64,000 nt of DNA from Paracoccus sp. M683 (GTDB taxonomy: Bacteria > Pseudomonadota > Alphaproteobacteria > Rhodobacterales > Rhodobacteraceae): NCBI RefSeq assembly GCF_007096355.1, contig NZ_VKDF01000001.1, positions 252,226 to 316,225 of the forward strand, given 5' to 3'. A program made the position numbers and the translations under genes. The notes below the pieces were generated by a model that did no database searches, was not told where the DNA came from, and saw only the letters and a program-made list of their open reading frames with translations. Below, piece by piece: positions 16,372 to 25,440 of this stretch. Each line of letters opens with the position of its first letter. Positions within the stretch are counted from its first letter, which is position 1.

Positions 16372-17124
16372 TCACCCCAAAGTGAAGCTTTCGCCCAGAT
16401 AAACCTCGCGCACACGCGGGTCCTCGACAATCTCGCGGGTCGTGCCCGACATCAGCACATGCCCATCATGAAGGATATAGGCCCGGTCCACGATGCCCAG
16501 CGTCTCGCGCACATTGTGATCGGTGATCAACACGCCGATGCCGCGCGATTTCAGATCATGGACCAGCGCCCTGATTTCGCCCACGGCAATCGGATCGACG
16601 CCTGCAAAAGGTTCGTCCAGCAACAGAAAGCTGGGGTTCGAGGCCAGACAGCGCGCGATTTCCACCCGCCGCCTTTCGCCCCCTGAAAGGGCCAGCGCCG
16701 GCGCATTGCGCAAATGGCCGATCGAGAAATCGCCCAGCAACTCCTCCAGCCGCATGCGGCGCTTGTGGACATCCGATTCCACCACCTCCAGCACGGCCAT
16801 GATGTTCTGCTCGACCGACAGGCCGCGAAAGATCGACATTTCCTGCGGCAAATAACCGATGCCCATGCGCGCGCGGCGGAACATCGGCAGCCCGGTCGCA
16901 TCCTTGCCGTCGATGATCACCTGCCCCGCATCGGGCGAGACCAGCCCGGCGATGCAATAGAAACAGGTCGTCTTGCCCGATCCGTTCGGCCCCAGAAGCG
17001 CCACCACCTCACCCCGCGCCAGATCGACCGAGACATCCCGGATCACCGGCCGGTTGCGATAGGATTTGCGCAATTCGCGGACCACCAGCCCGGTTTTCAT
17101 GCCCGCCACTGCGCCCGTATCCAT
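16372..17124 (-). CDS. lptB: LPS export ABC transporter ATPase LptB
   Basis: 250 aa cytoplasmic ATPase that powers LPS extraction by LptFG and transfer to LptC. Walker A GPNGSGKTT, signature LSGGERRRVEIARCLA, Walker B FLLLDEPFAGVDP and the switch His in TDHNV are all present. The ATG shares one base with the lptA stop (TGATG); a TTG one codon earlier and an ATG at MKTGLVV are alternatives. Transcribed with lptC and lptA. Confidence 0.94.
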   Translation of the reverse strand: MDTGAVAGMKTGLVVRELRKSYRNRPVIRDVSVDLARGEVVALLGPNGSGKTTCFYCIAGLVSPDAGQVIIDGKDATGLPMFRRARMGIGYLPQEMSIFRGLSVEQNIMAVLEVVESDVHKRRMRLEELLGDFSIGHLRNAPALALSGGERRRVEIARCLASNPSFLLLDEPFAGVDPIAVGEIRALVHDLKSRGIGVLITDHNVRETLGIVDRAYILHDGHVLMSGTTREIVEDPRVREVYLGESFTLG

Positions 17125-17606
17125 CAATTGCCACCCGGTTGCAGAATGGTGCGGACGCGGCCCTGAACCTGCGCGGTGCCATCGGCAAGACTGACCTGCA
17201 TCGTATCGCCCGTCAGCACGTTCTGACCCTGCGTCAGCACCACATCGCCTGACAGGTCGATGATCCCGCTGCCGACCTGATAGACGGCCTCACGCGCCTC
17301 GGCCGCGTCAGGCCCACTGACCAGCGTGACGCCGCCCGTCGCCCGCAGCGACTGAATGCGCTGCTGTCCACCCTCGGCATAGATCACCGTAACTTCGGTG
17401 GCGCTCAGCTTCATCTCACCCTGCGCGATGATGACATTGCCGGAAAACACCGCGCTGCCATCGGCCTGATTGACGCTCAGATTATCGGCCGACATCTCGA
17501 CAGGCGCGCTGGTATCGGCCGTCATCCCGCCAAAGGCGACATTCTGTGCCGCGACCGGCAGGGCGGCACTCAGCAACAGGGCGGCGATCAGGGCAGGGCG
17601 CAACAT
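17124..17606 (-). CDS. lptA: LPS transport periplasmic protein LptA
   Basis: 160 aa with a signal peptide (MLRPALIAALLLSAALPVAAQ) and one OstA/LptA beta-jellyroll domain (about 35-150: MSADNLSVNQADGSAVFSGNV, MKLSATEVTVIYAEG, LTGDTMQVSLADGTAQVQGRV). It forms the periplasmic bridge for LPS between LptC and LptD. It lies 21 bases after lptC and is coupled to lptB. Confidence 0.9.
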   Translation of the reverse strand: MLRPALIAALLLSAALPVAAQNVAFGGMTADTSAPVEMSADNLSVNQADGSAVFSGNVIIAQGEMKLSATEVTVIYAEGGQQRIQSLRATGGVTLVSGPDAAEAREAVYQVGSGIIDLSGDVVLTQGQNVLTGDTMQVSLADGTAQVQGRVRTILQPGGN

Positions 17607-17627
17607 CGGCGGGATCCTCTCGGCAGG

Positions 17628-18200
17628 TCAGGGCTGGTATATCAGACGAACGCCATCGGTGAAATTCAAGACGTGATCGCCATTCTCGGGATCGCGCGCC
17701 AGTTGCATCGCCCCGGCAGACAGCTGCCCCAGCGGCGCAAAGGCCTGCACATCCTCGGGTGCAGAAATCAGCGCCATATCGGTGGCGCTGTCGACCAAAG
17801 GCGTCGTCACGGCCCAGCCCGAGGATGTCGTCACCCGCACGCCACCGCTTAACCGGATGCTGCCATCCGCCACGCTGGCCGCCGGCGCGGTCATGTCAGC
17901 GGCCAGCCCGTCCTCGGCCCGCCAGGTCATGCGCACGCCTTCGGCCCCGCCTTGCCCGTCCGGATCGCTGCGCAGCTGATCGGCCCGCAGGGTGATGGCG
18001 GCGCCATCGGCGGTCACTCCGGCATATTCCGGCGCCACCATGCGCGGATCGCGGGCCATGTCCTCGGCATCGACATCGGCATAGGGGATCGAGGGCTCAT
18101 CGCCGGGCTCTTTCGACAGCAGAAACAGCGTCGACAGGATCACCAACGCGACAAGCGGCAAAAGCACACGCAACCAGCGAACGATGCGAGTGCGCGACAT
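17628..18200 (-). CDS. lptC: LPS export protein LptC
   Basis: 190 aa bitopic protein: positively charged start (MSRTRIVRWLR), one membrane span (about 12-29, LLPLVALVILSTLFLLS), then a periplasmic LptC domain. It receives LPS from LptB2FG and hands it to LptA. It begins 3 bases after kdsD, and the order kdsD-lptC-lptA-lptB matches the LPS operons of other Gram-negatives. Confidence 0.88.
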   Translation of the reverse strand: MSRTRIVRWLRVLLPLVALVILSTLFLLSKEPGDEPSIPYADVDAEDMARDPRMVAPEYAGVTADGAAITLRADQLRSDPDGQGGAEGVRMTWRAEDGLAADMTAPAASVADGSIRLSGGVRVTTSSGWAVTTPLVDSATDMALISAPEDVQAFAPLGQLSAGAMQLARDPENGDHVLNFTDGVRLIYQP

Positions 18201-18203
18201 GGC

Positions 18204-19148
18204 CTAGACGATGCCCGCGCGCAGACAGTCGTGAATATGCACGATCCCTGCGGGGCGCCCGGCCTCAACGGCGAAAAGACAGGTGATCTTGCGCGCCTGC
18301 ATCTCGGCCAGCGCGGCCTCGGCCAGGGCAGAGGGCGCGATGGTGCGGGGCGCGCGGGTCATCACCTCGGCGGCGTTGTGGCTGAGAAGCCCGTCCATGT
18401 GCCGCCGCAGGTCGCCATCGGTCACGATCCCGCTCAATCGGCCACCGGCATCGGTGACGCCGGCAACGCCAAAGCCTTTCTGGCTCATCACCAGCAGCAC
18501 ATCGGCCATGGCGGCATCCTCGGATACCAGAGGCATGTCGGCATGCATCAGATCGCCCACCTTGGCCAGCCGCGCCCCCAGCTTGCCCCCCGGATGGAAG
18601 GTGCGGAAATGTTCGGGCGTGAATTGCCGATGCTCCATCAGCGCCACGGCCAGCGCGTCACCCAAGGCCAGGGTCATCGTGGTCGAGGTCGTGGGCACGA
18701 TCCCGGTGCCACAGGCCTCGGCCGCGGCCGGCAGAACCAGCGCCACATCCGCCTGCCGCAGCAATGTCGATTCCGGGCGCGAGGCCACCCCGATCAGCGG
18801 GATGGAAAACCGCCGCGTATGGGCGATCAGATCGGCCAGTTCCGGCGTCTCGCCACTATTGGACAGGACCACGGCCACATCGCCCTGCGTGACCATGCCC
18901 AGATCGCCGTGACTGGCCTCTGCGGGATGCACGAATTGCGCCGGCGTCCCGGTACTGGCCAGCGTCGCCGCCAGCTTGCGCCCGATATGCCCCGACTTGC
19001 CCATGCCCGACACGATCACCCGGCCCTTAGCCGCCAGGATCAGCTCGACCGCCCGATCGAAATCAGACCCCAGACCCTGCGCCAGCTGCGCCAGCCCCAA
19101 GGCCTCGGTCTCGATCACCCGGCGCGCCGTTTCGATATAGTCAGCCAA
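18204..19148 (-). CDS. kdsD: KpsF/GutQ family arabinose-5-phosphate isomerase
   Basis: 314 aa enzyme that converts ribulose 5-phosphate to arabinose 5-phosphate, the first step to Kdo. SIS domain at about 30-165 (VSGMGKSGHIGRKLAAT, VLSNSGETPEL, TTSTTMTLALGDALA) followed by two CBS domains. The only workable start is a TTG with the ribosome site GAGGGG 7 bases before it, and that site lies at the edge of repeat copy B. It is first in the LPS operon with lptC, lptA and lptB. Confidence 0.9.
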   Translation of the reverse strand: MADYIETARRVIETEALGLAQLAQGLGSDFDRAVELILAAKGRVIVSGMGKSGHIGRKLAATLASTGTPAQFVHPAEASHGDLGMVTQGDVAVVLSNSGETPELADLIAHTRRFSIPLIGVASRPESTLLRQADVALVLPAAAEACGTGIVPTTSTTMTLALGDALAVALMEHRQFTPEHFRTFHPGGKLGARLAKVGDLMHADMPLVSEDAAMADVLLVMSQKGFGVAGVTDAGGRLSGIVTDGDLRRHMDGLLSHNAAEVMTRAPRTIAPSALAEAALAEMQARKITCLFAVEAGRPAGIVHIHDCLRAGIV

Positions 19149-19156
19149 ATCGCGGC

Positions 19157-19214
19157 CCCTCGCTTTGATCCAAATATCCTCTGGGGGTCCGGGGGGCGAA
19201 GCGCCCCCGGTTCT
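19157..19214 (+). repeat. intergenic repeat copy B
   Basis: Positions 19157-19181 are identical over 25 bases to 52386-52410 of copy C (core CTTTGATCCAAATATCC), followed by a G-rich imperfect hairpin CCGGGGG.../...CCCCCGG. It sits between rnd and kdsD and borders the kdsD ribosome site on the other strand. Confidence 0.75.
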
Positions 19215-19237
19215 GCCCGCAAAGATCCGACCCCCAT

Positions 19238-19852
19238 CTAGTGATGGAAGATGTCGTTTTCATCCCCCCAGCCCAGCAGATCCAGATGCGCCCGCGTCGG
19301 CAGGAAATCGAAACAGGCCTGCGCAAGCCCCATCCGGCCCTCGCGCTGCAACCGGCTTTCCAGCGCCTCCTTCAGCCTGTGCAGATACAACACGTCCGAG
19401 GCCGCATATTCCCGCTGCGCATTGCTCAGGTCAGGGGCGCCCCAGTCGCTGGTCTGCTGCTGTTTGCTGACATCGACGCCGACCAGCTCGCTCAGCAGGT
19501 ATTTCAGCCCATGGCGATCCGTAAAGGTGCGGATCAGCTTGGATGCGATCTTGGTGCACCAGACCGGCGCCGTGACCACGCCAAAGGCGCTTTCCAGCGC
19601 GGCAATGTCGAAACGGCCGAAATGAAACAGCTTCAGGACCTTGGGATCGGTCAGCAGAGCAGTCAGGTTCGGCGCTTCGGTCTGGCCGCGCGCGATCTGG
19701 ACCAGATGCGCATCGCCATCACCCGAGGACAGCTGCACCAGACACAGCCGGTCGCGGCGATGATCCAGACCCATGGTTTCCGTGTCGATGGCCACCACCG
19801 GCCCCAGATCCAGCCCGGTCGGCAAATCGTTCTGATACAGATGGATGGTCAT
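19238..19852 (-). CDS. rnd: ribonuclease D, short form
   Basis: 204 aa 3'-5' exoribonuclease domain of the DEDDy type: DTE at residues 23-25, FHFGRFDIAALE near 87-98, and YAASDVLYLHRL carrying the late Tyr and Asp. It acts in tRNA 3'-end processing in E. coli. It lacks the HRDC domains of E. coli RNase D, as is usual for the roughly 200-aa alphaproteobacterial form. It is read just before kdsD but separated from it by the repeat. Confidence 0.92.
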   Translation of the reverse strand: MTIHLYQNDLPTGLDLGPVVAIDTETMGLDHRRDRLCLVQLSSGDGDAHLVQIARGQTEAPNLTALLTDPKVLKLFHFGRFDIAALESAFGVVTAPVWCTKIASKLIRTFTDRHGLKYLLSELVGVDVSKQQQTSDWGAPDLSNAQREYAASDVLYLHRLKEALESRLQREGRMGLAQACFDFLPTRAHLDLLGWGDENDIFHH

Positions 19853-20076
19853 CTCTGCCCCGTTTCACGAATTTCGTTCCCTATGACCCGAACAGCCGCG
19901 CAAATCCAGCCCTACACCAATTTGCCAGTGCTGCATGCCCGACCTGACCGGCCATATCCGGGCGACGCGCAGGCGGGCACACCGATATTCGCGGCAGGCA
20001 AAATGTGACGAAGGCACCGACGGGTCGCTTGCTTTGTGGCATGAAGGTATCATCCTGATTCGCCAATGAGGGTGCG

Positions 20077-20283
20077 ATGACGCCAAATATGGGAAATCTC
20101 GACCGCGTGCTGCGCGCGACCATCGGCATCGTGCTGCTGGTTCTGGCGTTCGGCGGCGGCAGCCTTGCGGCGGGCTGGCTGCACTGGACGGCCATCGTGG
20201 TGGCGATCATTCTGCTGGGCACGGCAGCCTTTGGCAGCTGCCCGGTCTATACAATCCTGGGCATCCGCACCTGCCACCGCTGA
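20077..20283 (+). CDS. DUF2892 (YgaP-like) membrane protein
   Basis: 68 aa with two membrane spans (about 15-34 and 38-54), beginning MGNLDRVLRATIGIVLLVLA and ending FGSCPVYTILGIRTC, the typical DUF2892 layout with cysteines at each end of the last segment. Such proteins often occur with rhodanese or persulfide dioxygenase genes. It is first in a likely three-gene unit. The 224 bases upstream, shared with rnd, hold its promoter, but I could not identify an SqrR/BigR operator there. Confidence 0.85.
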   Translation: MTPNMGNLDRVLRATIGIVLLVLAFGGGSLAAGWLHWTAIVVAIILLGTAAFGSCPVYTILGIRTCHR

Positions 20284-20322
20284 ACATCGGCTATTGCACA
20301 GCCAATCCGAGGGAACCGCAAG

Positions 20323-21207
20323 ATGAGCAACTACCCCGTCGACCTGACGATCCGGCCCGATGTCACCGCCTTTTTCGACCAGGCGACGAACACGATCAGC
20401 TATGTCGTGAAAGATCCGGGCTCGAACGCCTGCGCAGTGGTCGATTCGGTCATGGATATCGACTACAGCGCCGGCCGCATCACCTATGACAGCGCAGACC
20501 TGATCATTGATTTCATCCGCGATAACGATCTGGCGCTGGAATGGATCATCGAAACCCATGTCCATGCCGACCACCTGTCTGCCGCGCCTTACATTCAAGC
20601 CAGGCTGGGCGGTCAGATCGGCATCGGCGACCAGATCCTTGTCGTGCAAGACACCTTTGGCAAGATCTTCAACGAAGGGACCGAGTTTCAGCGCGACGGA
20701 AGCCAGTTCGACCGGCTGTTCAAGGATGGCGACAGCTACCGGATCGGCCAGATGGACTGTTTCGCCATGGCTACCCCTGGCCATACGCCGGCCTGCATGG
20801 CGCATGTGATGGGCGATGCGACCTTTGTGGGCGATACGCTGTTCATGCCCGATGGCGGCTCGGCCCGCGCCGATTTTCCGGGCGGCGACGCGGCCACGCT
20901 TTATGACAGCATTCAGAGGGTGCTGGCCCTGCCCGACCAGATGCGGCTGTTCATGTGCCACGATTACGCCCCCGGCGGGCGCGAGATTCAGTGGGAAACA
21001 ACGGTGGCCGAAGAAAAGGCGCATAACATCCATGTCGGCGCCGGCAAGACGCGGGACGAATTTGTCCGCTTTCGCACCGAACGCGATGCCACGCTGGACA
21101 TGCCGCGCCTGATCCTGCCCTCGCTTCAGGTGAACATGCGCGCCGGAGAAATTCCACGCGACAAGGACGGTCGGCCGATGCTGAAAGTGCCGATCAACGG
21201 GCTGTAG
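20323..21207 (+). CDS. persulfide dioxygenase-like MBL-fold protein
   Basis: 294 aa MBL-fold protein, probably oxidising glutathione persulfide to sulfite. Metal ligands are visible: HVHADH (His79, His81, Asp83, His84), GHTPACMA, FVGDTLFM and CHDYAPGG. The layout fits the ETHE1/Blh group of BigR-type sulfide operons; no rhodanese domain is fused. It lies between DUF2892 and a SulP transporter with good ribosome sites, which supports sulfide detoxification. Whether it is a dioxygenase or another hydrolase has to be tested. Confidence 0.82.
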   Translation: MSNYPVDLTIRPDVTAFFDQATNTISYVVKDPGSNACAVVDSVMDIDYSAGRITYDSADLIIDFIRDNDLALEWIIETHVHADHLSAAPYIQARLGGQIGIGDQILVVQDTFGKIFNEGTEFQRDGSQFDRLFKDGDSYRIGQMDCFAMATPGHTPACMAHVMGDATFVGDTLFMPDGGSARADFPGGDAATLYDSIQRVLALPDQMRLFMCHDYAPGGREIQWETTVAEEKAHNIHVGAGKTRDEFVRFRTERDATLDMPRLILPSLQVNMRAGEIPRDKDGRPMLKVPINGL

Positions 21208-21246
21208 CCCGCCACCAGGACCCAAGAAACCACAGACCAAAGGGAC

Positions 21247-22995
21247 ATGTTTCAACGAATCGCCCGCTATCTGCCGATCCTCGACTGGGGGCGGCGCTAT
21301 GACCGATCGGCGCTGAGCAGCGATCTGATCGCAGCGGTGATCGTGACGATCATGCTGATCCCGCAATCACTGGCCTATGCGATGCTGGCGGGCCTGCCTG
21401 CCGAGGCCGGCATCTATGCCTCGATCCTGCCGATCATGCTTTACGCGGTCTTTGGCACCTCGCGGGCGCTGGCCGTGGGACCGGTCGCGGTGGTGTCGCT
21501 GCTGACGGCGTCGGCGGTGGGGCAGATCGCCCAGCAAGGCACGGCGGGCTATGCGGTGGCGGCACTGACGCTGGCATTTCTGTCAGGTGGGTTCCTGCTG
21601 CTGCTGGGACTGCTGCGATTGGGGTTTCTGGCCAATTTCCTCAGCCATCCGGTGATCGCGGGCTTCATCACCGCATCGGGCATCCTGATCGCGACCAGCC
21701 AGTTGAAGCATATTCTTGGCGTAGAGGCCGGTGGGCATACGCTGATCGAGATGCTGGCCTCGCTGTTCGCCGGGCTGGGACGGATCAACCCCATCACGCT
21801 GGTCATCGGCGTGGCGGCCACGGCTTTCCTGTTCTGGGTGCGAAAGGGGCTGAAGCCATTCCTGCGCCGGATGGGTCTGCCGGCCTTTGCCGCCGATCTC
21901 GCAACCAGAGCCGGCCCCGTCATCGCCGTCGTGGCGACGACCGTGGCGGTCTGGGGGTTCGGGTTGGCGGGCCGGGGCGTGTCCATCGTGGGCGATGTGC
22001 CCCAAAGCCTGCCGCCGCTGACCATGCCAGGCCTGTCACCCGACCTGATCCGCGCCCTGCTGCTGCCCGCGATCCTGATTTCCATCATCGGCTTCGTCGA
22101 ATCCATCAGCGTGGCGCAGACGCTGGCCGCCAAGCGCCGCCAGCGCGTCGACCCCAATCAGGAACTGATCGGCCTTGGCGCCGCCAATCTGGGCGCGGCC
22201 TTTACCGGCGGCTATCCGGTGACCGGCGGCTTTGCCCGCAGCGCGGTGAATTTCGACGCCGGCGCTGAAACGCCCGCCGCCGGGGCCTTTACCGCGATGG
22301 GGCTTGCCATCGCCGCCGTGGCGCTGACGCCGCTTGTCTATTACCTGCCCGATGCCACGCTGGCCGCGACCATCATCGTCGCAGTGCTGTCGCTGGTCGA
22401 CTTTTCGATCCTGCGCAAGACCTGGGCCTATTCGCGCACCGATTTCACCGCCGTCGCCGCGACGATCCTGCTAACGCTTGGCCTTGGGGTCGAGATCGGG
22501 ATCGCGGCGGGGGTTCTGATCTCGGTCGGGCTGCATCTTTACAAGACCTCGCGCCCGCATATGGCCGAGGTCGGGCTGGTTCCAGGCACCCATCATTTCC
22601 GCAACATCAACCGCCACAGGGTCGAGACACGGCCCGACCTGCTGAGCCTGCGCATCGACGAAAGCCTGTATTTCGTGAATGCCCGCTTTCTTGAGGATCA
22701 GATTCAGGACCGGGTGACGCAGGGCTGCGCGATCCGCAATGTGGTGCTGATCTGCTCGGCCATGAACGAGATCGACTTTTCCGCGCTGGAAAGCCTGGAG
22801 GCGATCAATCAACGCCTGCGCGCCATGGGCATCGGTTTTCACCTGTCCGAGGTGAAAGGCCCTGTCATGGACCGGCTGAAACGCTCGCATCTGCTGACGC
22901 AGCTGAACGGCCAGGTGTTTCTGTCGCATTACGATGCCTGGCAGGCGCTGACCGGCCAGGATGGCGGCCAGGCCGCCAGCACCGCCGCGCAATAG
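21247..22995 (+). CDS. SulP family anion transporter with STAS domain
   Basis: 582 aa. The first about 420 residues are membrane spans of the SulP fold (LIPQSLAYAMLAGLPAEAGIYAS, then VGPVAVVSLLTA and the TGGYPVTGGFARSAVNF segment). The last about 120 residues form a cytoplasmic STAS domain (ESLYFVNARFLEDQI ... VLICSAMNEIDFSALESLEAI). These carriers move sulfate, bicarbonate or related anions. Next to a persulfide dioxygenase-like gene, movement of sulfite or sulfate is a reasonable inference. It converges on the binding-protein gene downstream. Confidence 0.9.
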   Translation: MFQRIARYLPILDWGRRYDRSALSSDLIAAVIVTIMLIPQSLAYAMLAGLPAEAGIYASILPIMLYAVFGTSRALAVGPVAVVSLLTASAVGQIAQQGTAGYAVAALTLAFLSGGFLLLLGLLRLGFLANFLSHPVIAGFITASGILIATSQLKHILGVEAGGHTLIEMLASLFAGLGRINPITLVIGVAATAFLFWVRKGLKPFLRRMGLPAFAADLATRAGPVIAVVATTVAVWGFGLAGRGVSIVGDVPQSLPPLTMPGLSPDLIRALLLPAILISIIGFVESISVAQTLAAKRRQRVDPNQELIGLGAANLGAAFTGGYPVTGGFARSAVNFDAGAETPAAGAFTAMGLAIAAVALTPLVYYLPDATLAATIIVAVLSLVDFSILRKTWAYSRTDFTAVAATILLTLGLGVEIGIAAGVLISVGLHLYKTSRPHMAEVGLVPGTHHFRNINRHRVETRPDLLSLRIDESLYFVNARFLEDQIQDRVTQGCAIRNVVLICSAMNEIDFSALESLEAINQRLRAMGIGFHLSEVKGPVMDRLKRSHLLTQLNGQVFLSHYDAWQALTGQDGGQAASTAAQ

Positions 22996-23029
22996 GCTGC
23001 CTGCCCGCAACAGCCCGCCATCCATCCGG

Positions 23030-24073
23030 TCAGGGCTGGACCAGCGCAGCGTTCCATTCGGCCATCAATCCGGCACGCCGCAGCTGGTCATCATAGACCA
23101 GCAGCCCGGTATCCAGCCGGATCGGCCGCAGATGCGGGCCGGGTTCCGGGCCTGTGCCCGGTATCAGCGCCACACCGGCATTGGCCGCGATCTGGCGCTG
23201 CGCCGGGCCGGACAGCAGATAGGACAGCAATGTCGTCGCATCCGCCGCATTATGGGCATTTGACGGCACAAAGGCCGAGCGCACGATGGCAAAGGTGTAA
23301 TCCTCGAAGGCCAGCCGGATCAGGTCTGGATCCTCGGGCGTATAACGGGCGGCATAGCTGGCCACGACATTATAGGCGATGGTAATGCGGCCTTCGCGCA
23401 ATTCGTCGATCATCTCGACGGAACAGCAGAACAGCCGCGCATTCAGCCGACCCATCACCTCGGCCAGGCGCCAGAAGCCCTCGAAGTTCTGGCTGTCCTG
23501 CGCGATCAGGAAATAGCCGACGCCGGATGTGACCGGGTCATATGTGGCGACGCGCCCGCCCAGCAGATCGGGATGTTCGCGCAGCATGGCGATCAGGTCG
23601 CGGCGCGTGCGCGGCACCGGCAGATCGCCCAAGCCCCGGCGAGAGGCCAGCGTCACCACCGGTTCCAGCGCGACGCCAAACAGCTGGTCGCGCCAGCGCG
23701 CCCACAGCGGCAGATTTCCGGTGCGCGGCAGGACCGGGGCGGCGAAACCGTCATTGGCCAGCTTCATCTGCAAATCCATGGCCGAGGACATCACCAGATC
23801 ATAGATCGCGCCCTCATCATGAATGGCGCCGAACACCTGCATGCTGGATGCCTGATCATATCGGATGCGAATATCGGGATGGCCGTCCACGAAATCCTGC
23901 AAGACCATGTCGATGGCCGCCAGGTCGGTGGTGGACAAGACGGCGATCTCGCGGTCGCCGCTGCCGAAAAGCCGCCGTTCCTCGATATCGAATGCCTGGG
24001 CGGGTGCCGCGAACATCAGCTGAGCCAGCGTCAGCGTCAGGGCTGCGACAGCGGCAGGGACAAGATTGCGCAT
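23030..24073 (-). CDS. periplasmic binding protein coupled to TctDE-type signalling
   Basis: 347 aa with a Sec signal (LVPAAVAALTLTLAQLMFAAPAQA) and an iron/organic-ligand type solute-binding fold (VLSTTDLAAIDMVLQDFVDG at the start, YDLVMSSAMDLQMKLANDGF, TYDPVTSGVGYFLIAQDS). No permease or ATPase of an ABC importer is nearby. Instead the start overlaps the 3' end of the sensor kinase gene by 37 bases, making it the third gene of a regulator-kinase-binding protein operon. Inference: it presents the ligand to the sensor kinase rather than to a transporter. Confidence 0.85.
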   Translation of the reverse strand: MRNLVPAAVAALTLTLAQLMFAAPAQAFDIEERRLFGSGDREIAVLSTTDLAAIDMVLQDFVDGHPDIRIRYDQASSMQVFGAIHDEGAIYDLVMSSAMDLQMKLANDGFAAPVLPRTGNLPLWARWRDQLFGVALEPVVTLASRRGLGDLPVPRTRRDLIAMLREHPDLLGGRVATYDPVTSGVGYFLIAQDSQNFEGFWRLAEVMGRLNARLFCCSVEMIDELREGRITIAYNVVASYAARYTPEDPDLIRLAFEDYTFAIVRSAFVPSNAHNAADATTLLSYLLSGPAQRQIAANAGVALIPGTGPEPGPHLRPIRLDTGLLVYDDQLRRAGLMAEWNAALVQP

Positions 24074-25440
24074 GCGCCTTTCTCCGATCCGGGTTGCAGG
24101 GAAAAGCTGCCGCCATGTGCGGCAGCGACCTCGGCCACGATGGTCAGGCCAAGACCCGACCCCACGACATCGCCGGCATTACTGCCACGCAGGAAACGCG
24201 CCGTCAGATCGGGTTGATCCGGCGGCAGCCCCCTGCCCCGGTCGCAGACCGACAACCGGGCGATCCGGTCCTCGGTCGCCTCCAGCCTGATCCAGACCTC
24301 ACCTTCGTCGGGCGAGTATTTCAGGGCATTGTCCAGAATGTTGCGCAAGGCCACCTCGATCATGCGGCCGTCGCCCGATACCATGCGCGGCAGATCCAGC
24401 CCTTCGGCATGCATGGTGATCTCGCGCATTTCGGCGACCGGCTGGACCGAGCGCAGCACCGATCCCGCCAAAGCCGCGAAATCGACCGGCGCGGCGTCGA
24501 ACTGGTCGCTGCGGTACAGCACCATCGCATGATCAAGGATCTGGTTGGCCGAGCGGCTGCTTTCCCCGATGGCCCGGATCATCCGGCGCAGCCGCTGCCG
24601 CGTCCCCGGATCCGATGTCTCGGCCAGCGCCATCTCGGCCTCGGTCCTGACCAGTGACAGCGGCGTGCGGATGCGATGGGCGGCCTCGAAGATAAAGGTT
24701 TCGGCCAGTTGCAGGGCCGTGCGCAGGCGCGCGATCAGCCCGTTCAGTGCGCCCACCAGCGGCAGCAATTCGCGCGGCGCGGGATGGCGAAAGGGGCGCA
24801 GGTCATGGGGTCCGCGCCGGGTGACGGCCTCGGCCAGGCGGTCGACCGGGCGGATCACCGCCCGCGCCGCCCAAAGCGCCAATGGCCCCGCCAGCGCCAG
24901 AATGGCCAACCCGATCCAGACCGCGCTGCGCGCCGTATCACGGGCAATCACAGCCTGCCCATATCGGGTCTGGCCCAGGACGACGGTGATTTCCTCTATC
25001 CGGTTTTCCAGCAGAACGCGCCGGGTGATTGCCGCCAGCCGCAGCCGGCTGCCGCGGTAATCCGCGCTCCAGAAGACCGGGGACAGGTCGCCGGGGCGCT
25101 GGCTGGGCTGGGGCAATTGCTGATAGCCCGTCACCAGCCGGGGACCGATGGACAGGCTGTAGAAGATGCGTTCACCCCCCATCGCCCCCAGCATTGAAAA
25201 CGTCGCATAGGGCAGGTCCAGCGCCAGCCCCATATCCTGCGCCCTGATCCCGTCCCCGACCGAGATCACCGCAGCCCCCAGCACCGCATCCTGGCTGGCG
25301 CGCGAGGCGCGTTCGGCCGCGAAACGCACGGAAAAGAACAACGCCACGACCAGCAAGGCCGACAGCGCCGCGAATTGCCAGGCCAGACGCCGGCGCAGAG
25401 AAAGCCGCGCCGGCTGCGCCCTGGGCGGGCCACGCCTCAT
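24037..25440 (-). CDS. TctE-like sensor histidine kinase
   Basis: 467 aa inner-membrane kinase. Span 1 at about residues 17-37 (LAWQFAALSALLVVALFFSV), a periplasmic sensor of about 120 residues, span 2 at about 170-190 (WIGLAILALAGPLALWAA), then a HAMP-like linker (RAVIRPVDRLAEAV), the phosphoacceptor His in AAHRIRTPLSLVRTEAEMAL (about 256) and a HATPase domain (NILDNALKYSPDEG, DRGRGLPPD, GSGLGLTIV). The start overlaps the regulator stop (ATGA). Divergent tctCBA is the expected target of the system. Confidence 0.9.
   Translation of the reverse strand: MRRGPPRAQPARLSLRRRLAWQFAALSALLVVALFFSVRFAAERASRASQDAVLGAAVISVGDGIRAQDMGLALDLPYATFSMLGAMGGERIFYSLSIGPRLVTGYQQLPQPSQRPGDLSPVFWSADYRGSRLRLAAITRRVLLENRIEEITVVLGQTRYGQAVIARDTARSAVWIGLAILALAGPLALWAARAVIRPVDRLAEAVTRRGPHDLRPFRHPAPRELLPLVGALNGLIARLRTALQLAETFIFEAAHRIRTPLSLVRTEAEMALAETSDPGTRQRLRRMIRAIGESSRSANQILDHAMVLYRSDQFDAAPVDFAALAGSVLRSVQPVAEMREITMHAEGLDLPRMVSGDGRMIEVALRNILDNALKYSPDEGEVWIRLEATEDRIARLSVCDRGRGLPPDQPDLTARFLRGSNAGDVVGSGLGLTIVAEVAAAHGGSFSLQPGSEKGACAILSLPLSQP

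Noticed and set aside
16214-16402. 62-codon plus-strand frame between hpf and lptB, considered as an rpoN remnant
   Set aside because: The translation shows no sigma-54 motif and no ribosome site.
19853-20076. SqrR/BigR operator upstream of the DUF2892 gene
   Set aside because: No ATTC-N8-GAAT type inverted repeat could be found by eye.
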